A stretch of 64,000 nucleotides of DNA from Polyangiaceae bacterium. GTDB lineage: Bacteria; Myxococcota_A; Polyangia; Polyangiales; Polyangiaceae. The notes under the pieces were generated by a model that was not told the origin of the DNA, made no database searches, and saw only the letters and a program-made list of their open reading frames with translations. Below, one piece after another: positions 47,936-56,621 of this stretch. How positions within the stretch are numbered: position 1 is the first letter of the stretch; the number at the start of each line of letters is the position of its first letter. The DNA lies in contig JADLEQ010000096.1 in the NCBI GenBank assembly GCA_020846005.1, positions 1-64,000 of the forward strand. The letters run 5' to 3'. A program made the position numbers and the translations under genes.

Positions 47936-50896
47936 TCAGAAGGACACGGTCGCCGACGCGAGCAAGGTGCGGCCGGGCTGCACGAGGCGGGTCATCCGAA
48001 ACTCGGTGCTCGGCGGCGCCGAATAGCGCCAGTCGAAGAGGTTGTAGACGCCGAAGCTCCACCGCAACCGTTCGCCGGACGCCTCGCCGGAGAACACGAG
48101 ATCGGCGACCACCGCCCCCTCCGTCTTCCCCTGCGGTGGATTCGGCGTGACGCCGTCCGGGGCGAGGTCCGTGTCGTTCCGATCGAAGCGCGAGCTCTCC
48201 GCGCTCACCCGAGCGGACAGCACGAACGCGGGCTCGAGCAAGGGCACCGAGCCCCGGACACTGGCCAGGTGCATCGGCCAGTTCGGCACCTCGCGCAGCC
48301 CCTCGCCGCCCACGAAGCGAGTCCGCTGCACACCGTAGGATCCGGCGAGCATCCAGCCGTCCCGCCAGTCCCGGCGGAGCTCGAGCTCGCCCCCCATCGA
48401 GAGGATGGGCGTGTCGGAGCTCACGTAGCGCCGCGGCGCTTCCCCCTCGAAGACGATGGGGCCGCTCACGTAGTTCGCCCACCCCGCCGTGGTGCCGGTG
48501 ACCGTGCTCGAGAACCGGTGCGTGTGCTCCAGCTCCCCGCTCGTGACGCGCTCCGGCTCGAGATCCGGGTTGGGATCCTGGTCGCCGGGGAGCGAGTAGT
48601 AGATTTGGTACGCGCTCGGCGCTCGGAACGCCTGCCCCACGATGAGCTTCGTCGTGCCGCGCTCGTACGGCCGGATCACGAGCGCGACGCGGGGGCTGAG
48701 CGCGCTGTGCTCGGGGGTGATCCCGGCGACGGCCGACGACCAGCGGAACACGTCGAAGCGGGCGCCGGCCGAGAGCTTCAGCCAGTCGGTGGCGACGACG
48801 TCGCCGACCCCGTACAGCCCGAGGGCGGTGAAGGCGTGGTCGTCTGCGCCGTCGAGGTACGGCCCCGCGTCGTCGCGCCCCGCCATCCTCGCGCGAAGGT
48901 GGCGCTGGCCCTCGCCGCCCAGCGTGAACCGGATGGCGTCCGCCGGCTTCCACACGAAGCGCTGCTCGAGGCCGATCCAGCGCCCGTCGTAGTGCTCGAC
49001 CGTGGGACCGCCGTCGGCGACGTCGTACGGATTCACTCCCTCGAACGACGCGACGTTGGCGTGCGCCCGCGTCAGCAGGTCGACGTGCTCGCCGACCTCC
49101 GGCTCCCACCGGAGCTCGACGAACCCGCGCCGATCCACGAAACGCGCCCGCGGATCGCCGAACAGCGCCTCGTACTCCCCGGTGGGGAGCTGCTTGTCCC
49201 GGTGGTGCCAGAACCACTGCAGGCTCACGCTCCGCCACCACCAGCGGCCCTGCACCGTCGCGGCGTCGAAGCCATCCAGCCCGCGCGCCTCGCCGTCGAG
49301 CCCGGACGGGTCGCCCCGGTAGTCCTCGAACACGAAGTCGCGCCCGCTGGCCTTGGCCGCGGCGACGGACGTCCAGACGCCGGAGTCGTCTCCGAGCCGC
49401 GCGTACCCGAGCGCCCTGCCGCGCCCCACCCCGTACTCGGAGGTGCCGAGCCCCACCTCGCCACGCGTGCGGCCGTCGCGCCCGTGGGTGACCAGGTTGA
49501 CGACCCCGAGGAACGCGCCCGTGCCGTACAGCGCGGAGCCGGGACCGCGGATCACCTCGACGCGCTGCACGTCCTCCAGATCCACCCGACCATCGAACGC
49601 GGGGAAGGACTGACCGAGGATGTTCTCGTTCAGCGGGTGCCCGTCCTGCAGGACGAGCACCTTGTTGCCGTAGTCGCCCGGGTAGGAGTATCCACGGAAG
49701 CCGAGCGTGGTGTAGCTGCGATCGTCGCTGATGTGGATGCCCCGAGTGCCGCGGAGCGCCTCCGCCAGCGTCGGGTAGCCGAACGCGCGGAGCTCGCGCG
49801 CCGGGAGGATGGTCACCGACGCAGGGGCGTCCTCGGCGGCCTCGTCCGCGCGAGACGCGGCGGTCACCTGCTCGCGTCGGGCGAGCTCGAGCGTCACGCG
49901 AGTGCCCTTGCGCGCCGCGACGCGCACGCGCCGGGTGACCGGCTGGTACCCCGGGAGCGAGAGCGTCAGCTCGTGCTCCCCCACCGGAACGGCCAGGACC
50001 GCGGGCGTGAACCCGAGCACGCGGCCGTCGACCGAGATCGCGGCGCCACGGAGATCGGACGCGACCACCAGCTCCCCGGTCAGCGTCTGGAAGCGCGGGC
50101 GGACGACCGTCTCCCTGCGCGCCACTACGTCCACCTCGAGCTCCACGGGGTGGGCGCCGGGCTTGTGCAGGAACAGCCGCTGGCGTCCCGGCGGCAGCGA
50201 GAGCACGAGCGGCGCGACGCCGACCGGCGGCGCCGAGTCGTCGCCGACACGGACCGTCGCGCCGCGCGCGGTCTCCGCGAGCCGGACGCGGCCGACGATC
50301 TGTCGCATCGGCAGCTTCACCGGCGTGTTGGAGCCCGCGACGATCTCGAGCGCGCCGGACTCGACGGGCTCGAAGCCGGGGCGCTCGAGCAGCACGCGAT
50401 ACTTACCGGGCGCCAGTCCCAACCGCCGTGGCGTCTCGCCGCGGGGCCCGAGATCGCGACGATCCAGGTACACGGTGGCGCCCGGCGGGTCGCTCTCGAT
50501 GGAGAGCACCGCGACGTTCGGTCCGATGCGCGCCAGGGCCTCCTCGATGCGCCTGCGTGCGTCCGCGCCCTTCTCGGCGTCGAGCGCCAACGCGTAGTAC
50601 CTCCACGCGCTCGGGTAGTCGCGGAGCTGCTCGTAGCAACGAGCGATGTTGAACACGACGTTCCGGTTCGGCACCAGCCGGTTCGAGCGCAGGAACTGCT
50701 CGAGGGCGCCCCGGAAGTCGCCGGCCTGGTAGCGTTCGGCGCCGACGCGGAACGCGAGGTCCGCCTCGTCCGCGAGATCGTCGGCGCGCGCGGGAGGAGC
50801 GGCGAGCGCTGCGACCGCGAGGCCACAGGCGAGCGCGACGCCCCCCACCGACACGACGCGGCGGATCCGGCCCAGGCGACTCATCGTGGGGGCCAT
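47936..50896 (-). CDS. TonB-dependent outer-membrane receptor with N-terminal TPR and three PEGA domains
   Basis: A 986-aa protein with a rare domain order. A signal peptide (1-38, ending ARADD) is followed by a TPR segment at about 44-122 (AERYQAGDFRGALEQFLRSN, FNIARCYEQL). Three PEGA-type beta domains follow at about 128-195, 200-268 and 272-338; the first (SDPPGATVYLDRRDLG and GKYRVLLERPGFEP) and third (ISVDGRVLGFTP and GEHELTLSLPGYQPV) are clearest. The TonB plug spans about 355-470 (VTILPARELRAFG, VEVIRGPGSALYGTGAFLGVVNLVT). A beta barrel runs to the terminal aromatic residue (ASATVSF). It is probably an outer-membrane transporter whose periplasmic extension binds other proteins. The upstream kinase gene ends 3 bp before this start. 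Ligand unknown. Confidence 0.9.
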   Translation of the reverse strand: MAPTMSRLGRIRRVVSVGGVALACGLAVAALAAPPARADDLADEADLAFRVGAERYQAGDFRGALEQFLRSNRLVPNRNVVFNIARCYEQLRDYPSAWRYYALALDAEKGADARRRIEEALARIGPNVAVLSIESDPPGATVYLDRRDLGPRGETPRRLGLAPGKYRVLLERPGFEPVESGALEIVAGSNTPVKLPMRQIVGRVRLAETARGATVRVGDDSAPPVGVAPLVLSLPPGRQRLFLHKPGAHPVELEVDVVARRETVVRPRFQTLTGELVVASDLRGAAISVDGRVLGFTPAVLAVPVGEHELTLSLPGYQPVTRRVRVAARKGTRVTLELARREQVTAASRADEAAEDAPASVTILPARELRAFGYPTLAEALRGTRGIHISDDRSYTTLGFRGYSYPGDYGNKVLVLQDGHPLNENILGQSFPAFDGRVDLEDVQRVEVIRGPGSALYGTGAFLGVVNLVTHGRDGRTRGEVGLGTSEYGVGRGRALGYARLGDDSGVWTSVAAAKASGRDFVFEDYRGDPSGLDGEARGLDGFDAATVQGRWWWRSVSLQWFWHHRDKQLPTGEYEALFGDPRARFVDRRGFVELRWEPEVGEHVDLLTRAHANVASFEGVNPYDVADGGPTVEHYDGRWIGLEQRFVWKPADAIRFTLGGEGQRHLRARMAGRDDAGPYLDGADDHAFTALGLYGVGDVVATDWLKLSAGARFDVFRWSSAVAGITPEHSALSPRVALVIRPYERGTTKLIVGQAFRAPSAYQIYYSLPGDQDPNPDLEPERVTSGELEHTHRFSSTVTGTTAGWANYVSGPIVFEGEAPRRYVSSDTPILSMGGELELRRDWRDGWMLAGSYGVQRTRFVGGEGLREVPNWPMHLASVRGSVPLLEPAFVLSARVSAESSRFDRNDTDLAPDGVTPNPPQGKTEGAVVADLVFSGEASGERLRWSFGVYNLFDWRYSAPPSTEFRMTRLVQPGRTLLASATVSF

Positions 50897-50899
50897 CGA

Positions 50900-52438
50900 T
50901 CAGCGCTCGCCGCGGATCTCAAGCGGGGACGGCTTCGCCGGGGTGGCCGCCGCAGGCTCGGTGGCGCGGGGCCGCGGCGCCGGCCGCTGCCGCGCCGTCC
51001 GCTCGGGCAGCGGCGCGATGGGCGGCGCGGGCGCGGAGGCGGGAGGCGCGACCTCGGTGGACGCCGCGCCGTGGACCGCCGCGGCGGCGGCGCTCGGGAT
51101 CGCGGGCTGGACGTCGACGGGCGCCGTGCCCGCCGCCACGGGCGCCGACACCGCCGTGGGCGAGCCCACGGGCGGCGCGGGCGCGGCCGGGCCGGCGGCC
51201 TGACCCCTCCCGAGCAGGAACACCGCGAGCGCGGCACCGGCGACCGCGACGCCAGCGCCGATCACCAGCGGGGCACGCGTGGATGGACGCTCGCTGCCAC
51301 CGTCCGTCGAGCCGCCGCTCGACCGCGCCGTGACCATCTGCGTGGGAGACGACGGGCGCGAGGGGAGCGTGAGCTGGATGTCGGGCGAGGACCGCACCGT
51401 GGGCGCCTCCACCACCCGCAGCGCGGGGATGCTGCCGAGGTCCGGCGTCTCCACGCCGACCTTCGCGAGCATCGCGCCGATCCGCTCCACGGACGCCTGC
51501 GTCCGCGGATCGGCGTAGGCGAACAGCGCGACCGCGAGCTCGGCGACGGACTGGAAGCGGGCCGAGGGATCCTTCTCGAGACAGCGGCTGACGATGCGCG
51601 AGAGCGCGTCGCCCACCTCGGGGCGGAGCTCGTGCACCGGCACCGGCCGGTTCTCGAGGACCTGGGCGCACACCTCCATCACGGTCGCCCCCGTGAACGG
51701 CGGGCGCCCCGCCAAGAGCTCGTACAGGACGGCGCCGAGGGACCAGATGTCCGTCCGCGCGTCGACGGCTCGGGTCGACCGCACCTGCTCCGGTGACATG
51801 TAGATCGGCGTGCCCAGCATCTCGCGCGTCTGGAAGACGTTCGGGTCGTCGAGCGGGCTGACGCCGATCGCGACCTTCGAGATCCCGAAGTCGAGCAGCT
51901 TGATCGACCCGGGCCCGTGCCCGGTGTCGACCAGGAAGAGGTTCTCGGGCTTGATGTCACGATGAACGATGCCCCGCGCGTGCGCCTCCGCGAGCGCCTC
52001 GCACGCCTGGATCACCCACCCGACGATCTCGCGGATCGGCAGCGGGGCGCCCTGGAGGAGGTTCCCGAGGTCCTGCCCCTCGAGGTATTCCATGACGATG
52101 TACGGCACCTGACCGGGCTCCGTGACGCCCACGTCGAGCACCCGCATCACGTGCTCGCCCTTCAGCTTCGCCGCGGCCTTGGCCTCGCGCTTGAAGCGCT
52201 GGAGGACCGTCTCGTTCTCGAGCGCCTCTGGCTTGAGGAACTTGAGGGCGACCCGCTCGTCGAGCTCGAGGTGCATCGCCTCGACCACGATGCCCATGCC
52301 GCCGTGCGCGATCACGCGGTCGACGCGGAACTTCCCCGCGACGACGTCGCCGAGACGCACCGGCAACCCGCCGCTCGCGGGAGCCGAGGCGCGCCTGTTC
52401 GCGCGGGCAGACTCGTGCTCGCTCACGTCGCCTGACAC
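50900..52438 (-). CDS. Membrane Ser/Thr protein kinase upstream of the TonB receptor
   Basis: A 512-aa Hanks-type kinase. The glycine loop is AHGGMG (first Gly replaced), followed by Lys66 (ALKFL), Glu85 (KREAK), HRDIKPEN from His159, DFG at 183-185, and MSPEQ in the activation segment. The domain spans about 32-300. A linker follows, then a transmembrane helix at about 395-415, and a Pro/Ala-rich periplasmic tail with no recognised sensor. Its stop lies 3 bp before the TPR-PEGA-TonB receptor start, so one mRNA and related roles are likely; direct phosphorylation of the receptor is unlikely because they sit in different compartments. GTG at 52438; a GTG four codons later is also possible. Confidence 0.92.
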   Translation of the reverse strand: MSGDVSEHESARANRRASAPASGGLPVRLGDVVAGKFRVDRVIAHGGMGIVVEAMHLELDERVALKFLKPEALENETVLQRFKREAKAAAKLKGEHVMRVLDVGVTEPGQVPYIVMEYLEGQDLGNLLQGAPLPIREIVGWVIQACEALAEAHARGIVHRDIKPENLFLVDTGHGPGSIKLLDFGISKVAIGVSPLDDPNVFQTREMLGTPIYMSPEQVRSTRAVDARTDIWSLGAVLYELLAGRPPFTGATVMEVCAQVLENRPVPVHELRPEVGDALSRIVSRCLEKDPSARFQSVAELAVALFAYADPRTQASVERIGAMLAKVGVETPDLGSIPALRVVEAPTVRSSPDIQLTLPSRPSSPTQMVTARSSGGSTDGGSERPSTRAPLVIGAGVAVAGAALAVFLLGRGQAAGPAAPAPPVGSPTAVSAPVAAGTAPVDVQPAIPSAAAAAVHGAASTEVAPPASAPAPPIAPLPERTARQRPAPRPRATEPAAATPAKPSPLEIRGER

Positions 52439-52553
52439 TCCGTGCCCCTACGGTGGCCCCTCGGCCTGGCGTTCGTCAAGCAGATACGGCACGGCGCTCG
52501 CCGTTGCCCTCCGTCGCCGACCGGCCGCGACGCGCGGTGCCCACCGGCCCGAC

Positions 52554-52577
52554 AAAAAAACTCTCGGGAGGCTGAGA
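52554..52577 (-). terminator. Probable Rho-independent terminator of glpAB
   Basis: Read on the minus strand, a short stem (TCTC paired with GAGA, complements of 52574-52577 and 52562-52565) is followed directly by seven T (complement of A at 52554-52560). A 7-T run is exceptional in this GC-rich window and lies about 80-100 bp downstream of the glpB stop. The stem itself is weak. Confidence 0.45.
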
Positions 52578-52654
52578 ATCACCCCCGCCCACCCCCACTA
52601 AGGCCCCGCCAGGTACGCGCACTGCAAGCCGGCGGCTCATGATCGCGTGAACCC

Positions 52655-53848
52655 TCAGGCCGCAGCCGCGGACGCCGCGCGCTCGCCGGCGTCGAGGCCG
52701 GCGCGGACCGCCTCGAGCACCGTCCTCGGGCGGCCGGCCACCACGTCCCCCGCCGCGAGGAGCGCGTCGACCTCCGGGCCACAGGGCGAGACGATCCCCA
52801 CCCGCTCGAGCGCGCCGAGCCCGCGCGCCGCGAGATCGATCCCGAACAGCGACGAGGCCGCGTCCCGCTCCCGCCCGTCCAGCTCCATCCTCACGGGCGC
52901 CCGGAGGCCGAGCTCGAACCCGACGCCGACGCCCCGCTCCTCGCTCGGCGACGTGAGGACGATCCCTCCCGCTCCGACGCCTCCGACCGCCAGCACGACG
53001 CGCGCGCAGACGTGGCTCTCCTCTCGCCGCTCGGCGCGCACGCGGACGGCCCAGCCGGCGCTCGCCCGGGTCACCTCGAGCGCCGCGCCGCGCACGACCT
53101 CCACGCCCTCGGCGGCCAGCAGCTCGTCCCGCGCGTGGGCGAAGCGCGCGCCGGCGGGACCGCCCACCGGTGAGACGCTCTCCCCCACCGCCACCTCGAG
53201 CCCCTCGCGGAGCCGGGTCGCCACGCCCGACGCGGTACCGAGCCACGGCCCGACGAGCCAAGCGTCCCAGGCGCCGGATGCTCGCGCGAACGCCTCGCGC
53301 AAGCGCTCGACGCGGGCCGGCTCGTCGAAGCGGCGGGCCAGCTCCCAGGCGCCGAGATCCGCATCGCCCGCCGCGCCAGCCAGATCGAGCTCGACGATCC
53401 CGATCTCGGTCTTCGTCGATCGCACCCACTCCGAGGATCGGGCGACGGCGGCGAGGGCGCGCGCGTCCCAGTCACCCCGGGCCACGTCCGCCACGGCGAT
53501 CCGCCGCCCGGCGAGCGGCGCCAGATCGAGCAGCGCGTGATCCCGCCCGGCGGCGGGCCTGACGATCCCCGCCCCCGTCACCACCACCGCCTGGCGCGGG
53601 CCGACGTGCCACGCGCCGAGCGCCGCCACGAACGCGGCCTCGAGCGGCGCGAGCCCCGCTCCTGGTGACCGGTCGCCCGCGAGCGACGGGCCAGGCGCCT
53701 CGTGCCAGGGCTCGCGATCGAGCGCGCCGCACATCAGCTCGCTGGCGCCTGCCCGATCGTGGACCAGCGCGACCGCCGCGCCGCGCCGCCGCGCGGCCCA
53801 CGCCGCGGCCGTCCCGGCGATCCCGCCGCCGATCACGATCACGCTCAC
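52655..53848 (-). CDS. glpB: Glycerol-3-phosphate dehydrogenase subunit B-like flavoprotein
   Basis: A 397-aa flavoprotein with an N-terminal FAD-binding GGGIAG at 7-12 and a second dinucleotide-binding region near the end (VVAGRPRTVLEAVRAGL). Overall pattern and length fit GlpB, the subunit that works with GlpA in the anaerobic glycerol-3-phosphate dehydrogenase that oxidises glycerol-3-phosphate to dihydroxyacetone phosphate. The assignment rests partly on position: its ATG overlaps the stop of the glpA-like gene by 4 nt. The third subunit gene glpC, an iron-sulfur membrane anchor, does not follow; a T-rich terminator comes next. Electron transfer may use another partner. Confidence 0.8.
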   Translation of the reverse strand: MSVIVIGGGIAGTAAAWAARRRGAAVALVHDRAGASELMCGALDREPWHEAPGPSLAGDRSPGAGLAPLEAAFVAALGAWHVGPRQAVVVTGAGIVRPAAGRDHALLDLAPLAGRRIAVADVARGDWDARALAAVARSSEWVRSTKTEIGIVELDLAGAAGDADLGAWELARRFDEPARVERLREAFARASGAWDAWLVGPWLGTASGVATRLREGLEVAVGESVSPVGGPAGARFAHARDELLAAEGVEVVRGAALEVTRASAGWAVRVRAERREESHVCARVVLAVGGVGAGGIVLTSPSEERGVGVGFELGLRAPVRMELDGRERDAASSLFGIDLAARGLGALERVGIVSPCGPEVDALLAAGDVVAGRPRTVLEAVRAGLDAGERAASAAAA

Positions 53849-55572
53849 GGAGGCCCCCCCCCGAGCCCCACCGCCTCGAGCACGCTGCGCTCGTCGCCCG
53901 GCTCATCGAGCCGCTTGATCCCGAGCTCCGCGCGCACGCTCGCCAGCGCGAGCGCCTCCATCCTCGCTTGCTGCGGCCCGACCACCGCGAGACGCCGGCG
54001 CGCCGCTCCCTCGAGCAGCTCCACGGCCATGAGCACGCCCTCCGCCGGCGTCCGGCCCGTCTCCTCGGCGACGATCCGCCCGCACCGCGCGGCGCACCGC
54101 ATCCCGCCGCACGCCCCCGACCCGAGCCGCGTCCGCCTCGAGACGTCGTCCGCCGTCCGCGCGCCCTCTTCGGCGCACGCCCAGCGGATCTCCGCCTCGA
54201 TCACCGGCTCGCATTCGCAGACCACCGCCGCCTCGCGGCGATCCTTGCGCACCCGCTCCACGACCTGCGCCGCCCGCGCGCCGTGCCGGTACGCGAGCCG
54301 CGCGACCACGATGGGATCGAGCCCGGAGCTGGCGGCGAGCGCCAGCGGATCCGCTCGCGCCTCGCCGCCGGGCAGCGGAGACGTGTGGGTGCGGCACGCC
54401 GACGTCACGCCGAGCCGCGCGCCGAGGAGATCCGTCATCTCTTGTGCGAACATCCGGTAGCTCGCGAGCTTGCCGCCCGTCATCGAGAACAGGCCGGGCG
54501 CGCCGTCCGCCGCGTGATCGACGATCGCGTGCTCACGAGAGAGCCGATCTTCGTTCACGCCCCATGCGTAGAGCGTCGGCCGCACCCCGCCCCAGGTGCC
54601 GATGGGGCGCGCGGCGGTGATCGATGGGAACACCCGCGCCACGGCCTGGACGAGGTAGCGGGCCTCGTCGGTGGTGGCGACCACGTCGTCGAGGTCGCCA
54701 TAGTAGTCGTCGTCCGTCGTGCCGATGACGGTGGTGTTCTGCCAAGGCATCAAGAAGACTTGGCGCCCGTCGATCGCGCGGGCCGTGATCGCGTAGTTGG
54801 AGAGGCGCTGCGGGTAGTAGACGTGGATCCCCTTGCCGGGTCGGATCCGAGCCTGGCGCGCGGCGAGCCCGCCGAGGGTGGCGGTGATCGGCGCCCAGGC
54901 GCCCGTCGCGTTGACCACGGCGCGCGCCCGCAGCTCGCCCGTCTGGCCGGTGATGCGGTCCCGGTAGCGCACGCCGGTCGCCTCGCCCCTGGGGCCGCGG
55001 AGCACGGCGGTGACGGTCGTGTGGACCCGCACGTCGGCCCCGCGCCCCCGCGCGTCCACGGCGTTCCCGACGCACAACCGGACGCCGTCGATGCCCCACT
55101 CGTCGAAGCTCACCCCGCCCACCACATCGCCCGCCAGGCCCGGCTCGAGCCCCCGGAGATCGGCAGGGGTGAGGCGGACGTGGGGCTTGCCCCGTTTCAG
55201 CGGCTGGTACCGGTCGTAGAGATCGAAGAAGGCGTCGAAGAGCGCGAGGGAGACGCGCGTCGGGAGCCGGCTGCGGTGGACCGTGTAGAGGAAGGGGATG
55301 CGGAAGAGCAGGTGCGGCGCGATGCGCTGGATGTGCCCGGAGTCCTCACAGGAGCTCTGGGTGACGGACGGGTCGTACGTGAGGTAGCGCGGCCCGCCGT
55401 GGATCATGCCGCTGGAGTTGCCGCTCGCGCCAAAGCCCAGGTCGTTGCGCTCGAGGAGCGCCACCCGGAGGCCCCGGAGCGCGCAGTCGCGGGCCACGCC
55501 GGTGCCGTTCACCCCCCCGCCGATGACGACCACGTCGACGTCGGGCCGCGGCTCGCTCGGGATCGCGCTCAT
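53845..55572 (-). CDS. glpA: Glycerol-3-phosphate dehydrogenase subunit A-like (FAD, BFD-type 2Fe-2S)
   Basis: A 575-aa FAD-dependent oxidase of the GlpA/GlpD family. FAD motif GGGVNGTG begins at residue 18, with further cofactor contacts in MIHGGPRYL and the C-terminal GLFSMTGGKLASYR. Unlike GlpD, it has a C-terminal BFD-like iron-sulfur domain with Cys452, Cys454, Cys488 and Cys493 (VCECEP, GACGGMRC), as in E. coli GlpA. It should oxidise glycerol-3-phosphate at the membrane. ATG start at 55572. The first gene of a two-gene operon; glpB starts inside its stop codon. The 477-bp region upstream holds a perfect palindrome about 20 bp before the start. Confidence 0.9.
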   Translation of the reverse strand: MSAIPSEPRPDVDVVVIGGGVNGTGVARDCALRGLRVALLERNDLGFGASGNSSGMIHGGPRYLTYDPSVTQSSCEDSGHIQRIAPHLLFRIPFLYTVHRSRLPTRVSLALFDAFFDLYDRYQPLKRGKPHVRLTPADLRGLEPGLAGDVVGGVSFDEWGIDGVRLCVGNAVDARGRGADVRVHTTVTAVLRGPRGEATGVRYRDRITGQTGELRARAVVNATGAWAPITATLGGLAARQARIRPGKGIHVYYPQRLSNYAITARAIDGRQVFLMPWQNTTVIGTTDDDYYGDLDDVVATTDEARYLVQAVARVFPSITAARPIGTWGGVRPTLYAWGVNEDRLSREHAIVDHAADGAPGLFSMTGGKLASYRMFAQEMTDLLGARLGVTSACRTHTSPLPGGEARADPLALAASSGLDPIVVARLAYRHGARAAQVVERVRKDRREAAVVCECEPVIEAEIRWACAEEGARTADDVSRRTRLGSGACGGMRCAARCGRIVAEETGRTPAEGVLMAVELLEGAARRRLAVVGPQQARMEALALASVRAELGIKRLDEPGDERSVLEAVGLGGGPP

Positions 55573-56049
55573 CGGGGGTGGACCAGCTCGGGGAGCCGTG
55601 GCTCCCGTAGCACGAGGCGGCGCCCTCCCCCGCGCCGAGGGCGCGGGCGCCGCGGGCGGCCCCGGCCCCGGCCCGGCCCGGTCCGGCCCTGCGCGGCCCG
55701 CCGGGGGGCCGGCGCCCCCAGCGCCGAGGGCAGGCCCAGTTGCGCCGCGAGGAATCCGCGCTAGTAGGAGCGCGTCCTACCGCTCGATGGTGTCCCGGTT
55801 CGAAGCTCGGCAGTGGGGGGCAGGCCTCGGCGCCCGGCTCTCTTGCGCACGCACGTGTCGCTCGGGGAGGCGTTCGCGCGCTTCCACGCGCGCCCGGGCG
55901 TGCGCTCGTGCCTCGCTCGCGCAAGCGGTGCTCGGTGCAGCGTTCGGTGGTGTGGTCGGCTCGCACAAGGCGCGCCGGCAGAGAATCGAACGCCCGCGCC
56001 CGGTGTTCGCTCATGGCTGGTTCGGGGGCGCATCGATCGGTGGTGTTTC
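55573..56049. other. 477-bp intergenic region between divergent glpA and RRM genes
   Basis: No credible gene is visible. Near glpA there is a perfect palindrome (GGGAGCC at 55591-55597, GGCTCCC at 55600-55606), placed where an operator or 5'-leader hairpin could act. A monotonous GGCCC-rich stretch lies at about 55655-55700, followed by a 6-bp inverted repeat (GTAGGA at 55764-55769, TCCTAC at 55775-55780, loop GCGCG). The remaining 270 bp before the RRM start contain no clear promoter hexamers and could be a long 5' untranslated leader. A GGTTCGAA at about 55797 looks like a tRNA T-loop but has no matching stem. Confidence 0.6.
55591..55606. promoter_or_regulatory. Perfect palindrome upstream of glpA
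   Basis: GGGAGCC at 55591-55597 and GGCTCCC at 55600-55606 are separated by 2 bp and centred about 26 bp before the glpA ATG (minus strand). The short spacer fits a protein-binding dyad better than an RNA hairpin. A repressor for glycerol-3-phosphate use is a reasonable guess; no regulator gene is adjacent. Confidence 0.4.
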
Positions 56050-56556
56050 GTGTCCAAGCGTCTGTTCGTAGGTAATCTGTCCTATTCCACGCGCGACGAG
56101 AGTCTGCGCGCAGCGTTCGAGCCGCACGGCTCGGTGGTGTCGGCGACCGTCGTGCTCGACCGCGCGACGGGCCAGTCCCGTGGGTTCGGCTTCGTCGAGT
56201 TCGGCAGCGACAGCGAAGCGGAGAAGGCCGTCGAGGCCATGAACGGCGCGATGGTCGACGGACGCCCGCTCGTCGTGAACGCAGCGCGCGAGCGCGAGGG
56301 TGGTCGTGGCGGTGGCTTCGGCGGCGGCCGGGGCGGCGGCGGCGGCGGCTTCGGCGGCGGCGGCGGCGGCTTCGGCGGCGGCGGCGGCGGCTACGGCGGC
56401 GGCGGCGGCGGCGGCGGCTACGGCGGCGGCCGGGGCGGCGGTGGCGGCGGTCGTGGCGGCGGCGGTCGCAGCGGCGGCAGCGGCGGTCGCGGCGGCGGTC
56501 GCGGCGGTCGCGGCGGCGGCGGCGGCGGCGGCCGCAGCTGGGGCGACGACGAGTGA
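56050..56556 (+). CDS. RRM-type RNA-binding protein with glycine-rich tail
   Basis: A 168-aa protein with one RNA-recognition motif and a low-complexity tail. RNP2 is LFVGNL at 5-10 and RNP1 is RGFGFVEF at 44-51, both with the RNA-stacking aromatic residues. Residues 84-168 are almost only Gly with Arg, Phe, Tyr and Ser, ending in SWGDDE. This is the layout of bacterial and plant glycine-rich RNA-binding proteins, often cold-induced and possibly prone to phase separation. GTG at 56050 is fixed by the family start MSKRLFVGNL. The upstream gap is long, so regulation through a 5' leader is possible. The tail is encoded by a GGCGGC-rich tract that may be unstable. Confidence 0.93.
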   Translation: MSKRLFVGNLSYSTRDESLRAAFEPHGSVVSATVVLDRATGQSRGFGFVEFGSDSEAEKAVEAMNGAMVDGRPLVVNAAREREGGRGGGFGGGRGGGGGGFGGGGGGFGGGGGGYGGGGGGGGYGGGRGGGGGGRGGGGRSGGSGGRGGGRGGRGGGGGGGRSWGDDE

Positions 56557-56621
56557 TCGCGCGAGCTGGCTGACCCGCCGGCGGGCGCCCCTCGCTCGCC
56601 GGCTGCGTCACTCCCCTGCGC

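Noticed and set aside
47633-51796. 1387-codon plus-strand open frame
   Set aside because: Antisense to the TonB receptor and kinase, whose motifs are unambiguous.
55790-55815. Possible tRNA T-loop (GGTTCGAA)
   Set aside because: Flanking bases do not form a T stem, and no anticodon or acceptor stem can be drawn. The stem-loop at 55764 has no U33-type anticodon loop.
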